DNA from: Nitrospirota bacterium
GTDB taxonomy: Bacteria; Nitrospirota_A; Leptospirillia; Leptospirillales; Leptospirillaceae
Direction of reading: 5' to 3'
Length of the DNA: 10,841 bases
Assembly: GCA_021838765.1 (NCBI GenBank)
Contig: JAKCCY010000095.1
Coordinates: 1 to 10,841 of the forward strand
The first letter of the stretch is position 1. Every line of letters starts with the position of its first letter. The position numbers were made by a program, and so were the translations under genes. Below are positions 5,584 through 10,841 of this stretch, one piece after another. Under the pieces are notes generated by a model, which did not search any database, was not told the DNA's origin, and saw only the letters and a list, made by a program, of their open reading frames with translations.

Positions 5584-8569
5584 CAGGCAATCCTTCTTGG
5601 GGAGATACGGTTCTGGTAAAAAGGGAAAGAGCCGAAGGGATGAGGAAAACGGAAGAAAAAAAGGAGCCGACAAGTCCGCCAAGGACTGCCACAGCCAGGG
5701 GCCGCTCCATATCGAGACCTGCGCCTCCGCCGAGAGCCAGTGGCAGAAGAGCCGCTGCGTTGGCGAGATGCGTCATGACGATGGGAAGAAAACGGTCAGA
5801 AAGCGCTTCCTTCAGCTTTTCTGAGGCGTTGCCTTCTGCAGATTCAAAGCGATTCGCCACCAAAAATCCGTTTTCTGCGGACAATCCCACCACGAGAATC
5901 AATCCGACAAAAGAAGAAATGTTGAGGGTCCTGCCGGAGAAGGTCAGGGCGGCGATCCCAGAGAGGACCGAAAAGGCCATTCCCGCGGTCAAGACAAGCG
6001 GTGGCGTCCATTTTCTGAATGTCCCGTAAAGAATGGTCACGATCAGAAGAACCGAGCCCAGAAGGGCTTCTCCCAAAGTCCGGAAGCTTTTCTGTTCCTG
6101 CTTGTATGCCCCGGAATAGGTGACCCAAGAGGATTTTGGCAGGGTGAGGGAAGAGACTTTTGCCTTGATCTCCTTGATCACACCTCCGAGATTTCCATGA
6201 TCCAGACGACCTTCGATCCGGAGGATGGGGGAGAGATTTTTATCCTCTTCCTCGGTGGCAGGGGGTGTATTGGTGAAGGTCACCACCTGAGAGAGAGGAA
6301 TCAGGGAACCATCAGACTCCGAAATCGGAAGATGGGAGAGGGGGATCAAGCCATTTCTGTATTCGGAAGGGTAGAGGACCCTGACCGGCAGGGGGCCTCC
6401 GGGAGAAAGGACCGTTGTTGCGGTGATTCCCATAAGGTCTTCCCTGGTTTGTGCGATGATCGCCTCCGGCGTGAGTCCCGCCAGGGAGGCGAGGGGAGCG
6501 ATCACGTGGCCATCGAGTGTATCCCCCATGGGTCGAACCGACAGATGGAGATCAACAAGCCCGGGGATTCCGGAGAGTCTGTCCCGGATCATTCTGGCCG
6601 TCCCCAGAAGATCTTTCCGGTTTTGACCATGAACCTCAACCACAACAGGCGCCGAAACACCGATCAGATCTCCCAGACTGTCTTCCATGACCTGAGAATA
6701 GTCCGTATCGAGTTCCGGCTCATTTTTTTGGACCCATGGCCTGAGTTCCCGGATTAACTCAAAAGTGGATTTGGGGTGGTTTTCCGAAAGCCTGATGACA
6801 AAATCTCCCTTGTTGGGTTCGGTAATGTAAAATCCCATTTCCGTTCCAAGCCTTCTTGTCGTATCGATAACGCCGGGAAGTGCCCGTATGTGATCTTCCA
6901 CCCTGAGGACAGCCCTGTCCATGTCGTTGATGGAACTTCCCACCGGGGCATGGAAATCCAGGGTAAAGGATCCTTCGTCCATTCTGGCCATGAAATTGGT
7001 TTTAAGATGGGTCAGTGGCAGCAGAAGAAGAGCGAAAGCAAGAGTTCCGGCTCCAAGGATAACCGCCGGAGAGAGTCCTGTCAGAATCCCTGTCGATATG
7101 GGCACTGGCGTTTCCTTCTCCTGATGAATGAATGCGGGCGTGACAAAGGTGTTGACCAGGAGTGAGACACCCAAAAGTGTCACGAAGGAAATTGCCAGGG
7201 GGGCGAAAAAAGCACCCACAAGGCCATTCATTCCAAAAAGGGGAACGAGTGCGAGAATTGTGATCAGACCGGAAAGTACGAAGGGGACAAGAAGTCCGCT
7301 CATTCTGTGTGCGTGTCTTCCTCCTTCAATGATGACAATAAAGTCGTCGATCACAAGTCCAACTCCGGCAGCGATGCCTCCCAGAACCATGAGATTCAAG
7401 GTTTCCCCGAGAAGTCCCAGAATGCCTGCAGAGATAAACAGGATTGCAGGGAGAAGTGATCCCATCAAAAGAATGGGATAGCCTCTCCGGAGGATCAGTA
7501 TGACAAGGGCCATCGCTCCGGAAAGTCCAATGGCGAGAGCCCAGATGACATGCCGGATCGCATCGGAAACGAGAGCCCCCTGGTCATAGACGATGGCTGG
7601 CGTGCATCCCTTCGGAAGAAGCCGCCTGAACTCGTTCATATGATCGAGAAGGGCTCTCTGAATGGTCAGCGCATTGCCTCCATGAGCGCGATAGACGAGA
7701 AGAAGAACGGCCGGAGAACCATTGGCACTGATCCTGATGGTTTCATCCGAGGGCCTTACTCCCCGCCGGACGGTTGCCAGAAGGTCGATGGGAAGGGGAA
7801 CGCCTGATGGAGAGGGTAAAAAAATCTTGTTGATCTCGGCTGTTCGGGTCATTGTGTTATCGATCTGAACGGTTTTCAGCCGGTGTTCCTCAGTTCTCGG
7901 TCCGATGACGCCAATCCTGTTTTGTGTGGAAAGGGCACTGATAACATCGGAGAAAGTCCGGTGTGCTCCTGACAGTTTGTAGGGGTCGACCTCAACATGG
8001 ATCTCCGGATTCTTTCCTCCGGCAATTTCCGTCTTCCAGACTCCCGGGAGGTTCGAGATGTAGGGAATCAGCCGGGTTTTGGCAATTCTTGTGATCTGGG
8101 GCAAGTTGTCGGACGTGGATGAAAGCGCCACGGTGAGAACAGGGGTATCGGACGGATACATTCGAATGGCCTGGATGCTGGTTCCGGCAGGGAGATCCCC
8201 CCGGATCCGATCAATCGCCTGGGCGACCCTTGGTAACGCCAGTGACATTTGTTCATGCCAGGAAAAACGGAGGAAAAACTCGGCCGATCCCTGCATCGTC
8301 CGGGAGTTGAGCTCCCGAACCCCCTGAACACCCCTGAGGGTAATTCCCACGGGTCTTGTGATGCGGCTTTCCATTTCGGCAAATGGAATGTCGGGTGATC
8401 TCACGATCACGGAGACTCTGGGAAAATCAATGGAAGGGTACAGGGTCATGGGGAGATTCCATGCCTTGACGATCCCCAGAATGGAGAGCACGACCGTCAG
8501 CAGGAGAGAGAATCCCCTGTATTTTTTGATGAGTGTCATGGCAGGTTTTTGGTTGGAAGATTGGGACAA
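5570..8569 (-). CDS. RND-family efflux permease (AcrB/CusA superfamily)
   Basis: The inner-membrane pump of a tripartite efflux system, normally proton-driven. With the start chosen here it has 999 residues and the full RND layout: TM1 about 13-36 (ending NLPMTLYPSIDFP), a large periplasmic loop with the PRITRPVG-like SRITRPVGITLRGVQGV segment, TM2-6 about 336-482, TM7 about 495-522, a second periplasmic loop, and TM8-12 about 833-985. TM4 keeps the paired aspartates D408-D409 in GLVIDDFIVIIEGG. TM10 reads VGLSAENGFLVANRFE: Glu (899) stands where AcrB has its relay Lys. Start: TTG at 8569-8567 has AGGAG five bases upstream. ATG at 8539 (MTLIKKYRGF) and GTG at 8623 are alternatives lacking a good site. 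The adaptor gene follows with a 14-base overlap, the reverse of the usual adaptor-first order. No outer-membrane channel gene is in the window. The substrate is unknown. Confidence 0.92.
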   Translation of the reverse strand: MSQSSNQKPAMTLIKKYRGFSLLLTVVLSILGIVKAWNLPMTLYPSIDFPRVSVIVRSPDIPFAEMESRITRPVGITLRGVQGVRELNSRTMQGSAEFFLRFSWHEQMSLALPRVAQAIDRIRGDLPAGTSIQAIRMYPSDTPVLTVALSSTSDNLPQITRIAKTRLIPYISNLPGVWKTEIAGGKNPEIHVEVDPYKLSGAHRTFSDVISALSTQNRIGVIGPRTEEHRLKTVQIDNTMTRTAEINKIFLPSPSGVPLPIDLLATVRRGVRPSDETIRISANGSPAVLLLVYRAHGGNALTIQRALLDHMNEFRRLLPKGCTPAIVYDQGALVSDAIRHVIWALAIGLSGAMALVILILRRGYPILLMGSLLPAILFISAGILGLLGETLNLMVLGGIAAGVGLVIDDFIVIIEGGRHAHRMSGLLVPFVLSGLITILALVPLFGMNGLVGAFFAPLAISFVTLLGVSLLVNTFVTPAFIHQEKETPVPISTGILTGLSPAVILGAGTLAFALLLLPLTHLKTNFMARMDEGSFTLDFHAPVGSSINDMDRAVLRVEDHIRALPGVIDTTRRLGTEMGFYITEPNKGDFVIRLSENHPKSTFELIRELRPWVQKNEPELDTDYSQVMEDSLGDLIGVSAPVVVEVHGQNRKDLLGTARMIRDRLSGIPGLVDLHLSVRPMGDTLDGHVIAPLASLAGLTPEAIIAQTREDLMGITATTVLSPGGPLPVRVLYPSEYRNGLIPLSHLPISESDGSLIPLSQVVTFTNTPPATEEEDKNLSPILRIEGRLDHGNLGGVIKEIKAKVSSLTLPKSSWVTYSGAYKQEQKSFRTLGEALLGSVLLIVTILYGTFRKWTPPLVLTAGMAFSVLSGIAALTFSGRTLNISSFVGLILVVGLSAENGFLVANRFESAEGNASEKLKEALSDRFLPIVMTHLANAAALLPLALGGGAGLDMERPLAVAVLGGLVGSFFSSVFLIPSALSLFTRTVSPQEGLPDVQI

Positions 8570-8749
8570 TGGTACTCCTGGACAAGATTGATCTGGGAAA
8601 ATTCCCTGTTTTCCATTGGCCACTCATCTTGATGGGTGGCTTTTCTGAGACTATCAGATTCTTTCAGTCAATACCTCCCCTCGCAGCCAGACCGGACAAT
8701 TCTTGCCAAGCCAACAAGGTGATATTTTGCATCGCTTGGGAGAGATTGA

Positions 8750-9634
8750 TCATTCGAGCAAAAAACGGAAATCCAGTCGGTCACCTGTCAGGGGAGGACA
8801 CCAGTAGTATCCTCCCCTGACAGGTCTTGAGAAAGTCAAAAGTGCATCGGTAATTCCGTCATCGAGTCCCATCATTCGCCGAAGGACATTTTCAAAAGGG
8901 TCAAGAGTTTTTCCAAAGGCGATGAACTCAAGCCCCTGCTGAAGGTTCAATGCCCAGGGCATGGATCTTCTGAGCATATAGGCAAAAGGAGTATAGGATT
9001 CCTGTGCGCTTCTCTTGACGTGGGCTGTTTGCGGGGCTTCGGCCAGTTCTTCGTTGGTGTCCTGCCTTCTCCCGATGATGTTGTCCCGTTCTCTTTGGGA
9101 ATGTGTCCGGAAATGTCCGAGATCATGAACCCATCTCTGGACTGCGACAAGGCTTGAACCGGAAATTCCGATTCCTCCTTCGATGATGGCAACTTCAGCC
9201 GCTTTCTCGCCACCGGGATTTTCTGTTCCGTCCTCGTATCCTGTGAGGTCTTTGCCGCCGGCATATAAAAAAGTGTCGATCTGGTCGTCAGGAGTGAATG
9301 CGTCTCCCAGAATGTTGGAAAGGTTTTCTGTTTGGTCAAAAATATCGCTGCGGTTCTCCCCCTGGAGCAAGAACCAAAGGCTTCCCTGTGTTGAGGGAGA
9401 AGAACAATTGATGCCAGAGAGTCCCGGAAAGGTCCGGAGTCCGGGGACTTTTTTGGAAAAAGAGGATACAAGGGGTTCTCCAAAACCAAGGATCCCTTGT
9501 TGAGGATCAAAAAGTTTACTCAGGTTCTGGATGGCTTTCACCGGGTCCTTTTCCGGGAGATGGCGGTAAGTCAGGGAAAGTCCCAGCGGTTTATTTCCGG
9601 AGAGAATGAGCGGCTGTGACAGGCGGGGATTCAT
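8750..9634 (-). CDS. Dyp-type haem peroxidase (YfeX-like)
   Basis: A 294-residue dye-decolourising-type peroxidase using H2O2 with haem b. It carries the family fingerprint GYEDGTENP (GxxDG, residues 132-136, catalytic D135), QRWVHDLGHF (166-175), GRRQDTNEEL (188-197), the proximal haem ligand H205 in AHVKR, an arginine pair R222-R223 in LRRSMPWA, and the C-terminal GLEFIAFGKTLDPFENVLRRM and SRPVRGGYYWCPP segments. The size matches YfeX-type enzymes. No Sec or Tat signal is present, so it should be cytosolic. The protein ends at RFLLE without the extension that encapsulin cargo Dyp enzymes carry. ATG at 9634-9632 has AAAGGAG at the right distance. The last part of the gene holds a perfect 16-bp inverted repeat. 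It lies between the diguanylate cyclase and the RND pair, all on the minus strand but with gaps of 107 and about 180 bases. The physiological substrate is unknown. Confidence 0.93.
   Translation of the reverse strand: MNPRLSQPLILSGNKPLGLSLTYRHLPEKDPVKAIQNLSKLFDPQQGILGFGEPLVSSFSKKVPGLRTFPGLSGINCSSPSTQGSLWFLLQGENRSDIFDQTENLSNILGDAFTPDDQIDTFLYAGGKDLTGYEDGTENPGGEKAAEVAIIEGGIGISGSSLVAVQRWVHDLGHFRTHSQRERDNIIGRRQDTNEELAEAPQTAHVKRSAQESYTPFAYMLRRSMPWALNLQQGLEFIAFGKTLDPFENVLRRMMGLDDGITDALLTFSRPVRGGYYWCPPLTGDRLDFRFLLE
8783..8825. repeat. Perfect 16-bp inverted repeat inside the peroxidase gene
   Basis: ACCTGTCAGGGGAGGA (8783-8798) and TCCTCCCCTGACAGGT (8810-8825) are exact reverse complements separated by 11 bases. 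On the minus strand they encode PVRGG and CPPLTG of the peroxidase C-terminus, flanking YYW. The GC-rich stem would be very stable in mRNA. A T6 run occurs about 17 bases beyond the stem in the gene's direction, too far for a standard terminator. It may be a 3' mRNA-stabilising or attenuating structure ahead of the RND genes. Confidence 0.85.
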
Positions 9635-9654
9635 GTGATTCTCCTTTCTGACTT

Positions 9655-9705
9655 AAGTTCCTCAGAACTTCAAGGATCGTTTATTTTTCCTGGAAAAACC
9701 ATCAA
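9655..9705 (-). promoter_or_regulatory. Candidate peroxidase promoter with two inverted repeats
   Basis: On the minus strand TTGATG (9705-9700) is followed after 16 bases by TAAACG (9683-9678), a weak -35/-10 pair. The spacer holds a palindrome TTTTTCC-T-GGAAAAA (9684-9698, perfect seven-base arms). Just downstream is AAGTTC-CTCA-GAACTT (9655-9670), 21-36 bases before the peroxidase ATG. Either repeat could be an operator. The hexamers are poor matches, so the promoter call is tentative; the repeats themselves are exact. Confidence 0.35.
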
Positions 9706-9741
9706 GAGCTTTATGAGGCTGATGATGGAGCGGGTTGCCTG

Positions 9742-10841
9742 TTACGAAGCATCGGCTCTGATGGCAACCTGATAATCATTTTTTCCACTTTTCTTGACCT
9801 GATACATGGCTTGATCGGCTGCATGGATAATGGTTTTTGTGGAACACTCATGAAAAGGGAAGAGGCAGATTCCAATACTGGCGCTGATGGAAAGAGTTTC
9901 CGGAATTTCCGGGTGTGAAAATGGTGCCTCCAGCACCCGCAGGAGTTTTTTTGCCAGCAATATGGGTTCCTCCTCCGAGGAGACCTTTTGAAGCAAAATG
10001 AAAAACTCATCTCCTCCAAGCCTTGAAAGCGTATCCTCGACCTGGAGGATGGCGTGAATCCGTTCGGATGTCCTGAGGAGAATCCAGTCTCCCACTTCAT
10101 GGCCCCATGTATCATTGATCATCTTGAAGCCGTCAATATCGATATAGAGTCCGGCAGCATCGAAGCCGCTTTGTCTGGAATGGATGATCGCCTGTTCGAT
10201 GCGGTCATCGAGAAGTTCACGGTTGGGAAGGCCTGTGAGCCGATCATGCAGAGATCGAAGAAGCTGGTGGTTGCGCTCTTCATCGAGTTCATATTCCCGG
10301 ATGAAGAGCTTTCTGCGCTGCCTTTCCATGATGTATCCGGTAATGCCGCCAATGATGTTTGCCGCCAAAATGAAAAACAGATGGTAAAAGATGATATGTG
10401 GCGGGTATCGGAAATGGACCGTTAAAAGTAAAAAATAGGACAGGATAAAGAAGATATTGAGTCTGACCGCATGGTAGAACCTGAGTCCGATGGAGTTGTA
10501 CGTCCAGAAGGTAATGAGGATGATCCCGACATAATAGATCTGCTCTGATGAGGAGGGGACGTGGTTCATCGCGAGCAGGAAAAAAGCTCCTGCCGCAAAA
10601 GCGGTCAGTGACAGTATCGGTGCATGGGATTTTTGAAAAGTGGGTCGGTAGGTCAGAAAGATGGCCCATGCGCCTACCAGGATCACCATTCCCCTAACGA
10701 GCCAAAGAAAGTAACGGTCATCCGGAGGGATAACCCAGGGATCAATTCCTCCGGAAACGACATATATGAAAACGCCGATGAGGATGGCCCAACGGCTTTG
10801 AATCTTCAATCTTGGAACAATGGCGTCCTGGTAGGATCTTT
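9742..10841 (-). CDS. Membrane-bound diguanylate cyclase (GGDEF protein), 5' end open
   Basis: Predicted to make cyclic di-GMP from two GTP at the inner membrane. The N-terminal part has about five or six hydrophobic segments (residues 5-20, 36-53, 65-82, 91-108, 117-132, 138-160, counted from TTG at 10809). A short basic/acidic coiled linker (MERQRRKLF...ELDEERN) leads to the GGDEF domain, about 185-350: HDRLTGLPNRELL, DIDGFKMINDTWGHEVGD with metal-binding aspartates, LGGDEF at 264-269, and SASIGICLFP. The active-site motif is intact. The inhibitory RxxD site is degenerate, reading QVED at 256-259. No EAL domain is present. The frame stays open upstream of TTG 10809 to the window edge (RSYQDAIVPR just before it), and that TTG has no ribosome binding site, so the true start is probably outside the window. 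The membrane sensor part matches no named domain that I recognise. Confidence 0.88.
   Translation of the reverse strand, partial: RSYQDAIVPRLKIQSRWAILIGVFIYVVSGGIDPWVIPPDDRYFLWLVRGMVILVGAWAIFLTYRPTFQKSHAPILSLTAFAAGAFFLLAMNHVPSSSEQIYYVGIILITFWTYNSIGLRFYHAVRLNIFFILSYFLLLTVHFRYPPHIIFYHLFFILAANIIGGITGYIMERQRRKLFIREYELDEERNHQLLRSLHDRLTGLPNRELLDDRIEQAIIHSRQSGFDAAGLYIDIDGFKMINDTWGHEVGDWILLRTSERIHAILQVEDTLSRLGGDEFFILLQKVSSEEEPILLAKKLLRVLEAPFSHPEIPETLSISASIGICLFPFHECSTKTIIHAADQAMYQVKKSGKNDYQVAIRADAS

Noticed and set aside
5508..6029. A 173-codon plus frame antisense to the RND permease and adaptor
   Set aside because: It is the antisense shadow of two well-supported genes; its Arg/Ser/Ala-rich translation has no recognisable motif.
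6197..6757. A 186-codon plus frame antisense to the permease
   Set aside because: Gly/Arg/Asp-rich composition with no ribosome binding site, lying wholly inside the permease gene.
8643..8671. TTGACT on the minus strand as a promoter for the RND genes
   Set aside because: The -35-like hexamer has no acceptable -10 at 16-18 bases (TCAGAA at 17), so a promoter cannot be supported there.

Overview
This window comes from a Gram-negative bacterium. It encodes a TonB-dependent outer-membrane receptor, an RND-type tripartite efflux permease with a lipoprotein adaptor, and a membrane-bound diguanylate cyclase. Base composition looks close to balanced by eye. The mix of sulfur handling (DsrE-like protein, YeiH-family exporter), efflux and a Dyp-type peroxidase fits an environmental chemolithotroph; a Leptospirillum-like (Nitrospirota) origin is my guess only, since no similarity search was possible. 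No rRNA, tRNA, CRISPR array, IS element or integrase was seen.

Layout. (1) 1-1780, minus strand: the N-terminal 593 residues of a TonB-dependent receptor with two carboxypeptidase-regulatory-like beta domains ahead of the plug; the barrel continues off the left edge. (2) 1781-2138: a divergent intergenic region. (3) 2139-4467, plus strand: a TetR-family regulator, a DsrE-like single-cysteine protein, a doubtful 67-residue frame and a YeiH/UPF0324 putative sulfate exporter. (4) 8569-4495, minus strand: an RND permease followed by its overlapping lipoprotein adaptor. (5) 9634-8750, minus strand: a cytosolic YfeX-like Dyp peroxidase. (6) right edge to 9742, minus strand: a multi-pass GGDEF protein whose start lies outside the window or is a weak TTG.

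How the parts may work together. The most interesting unit is the TetR-DsrE-YeiH block. An 18-bp palindrome of the form CTATCTAT-N2-ATAGATAG occurs perfectly just upstream of dsrE (2772-2789). An imperfect copy (14 of 18 positions symmetric) lies between a TTGACA -35 box and a -10-like box in front of tetR (2112-2129). A 10-base piece of the same site sits in front of the divergent TonB receptor (1823-1832). This suggests that the TetR protein represses itself and a small sulfur carrier/export operon, and perhaps also the receptor. The DsrE-like protein has one cysteine, at residue 78, as expected of a persulfide carrier, and YeiH proteins are putative sulfur-oxyanion exporters. The inferred role is sensing and disposing of a reactive sulfur species.

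Two further points stand out. A perfect 16-bp inverted repeat lies inside the 3' end of the peroxidase coding region. The RND permease also carries Glu where AcrB-type pumps have the proton-relay Lys.
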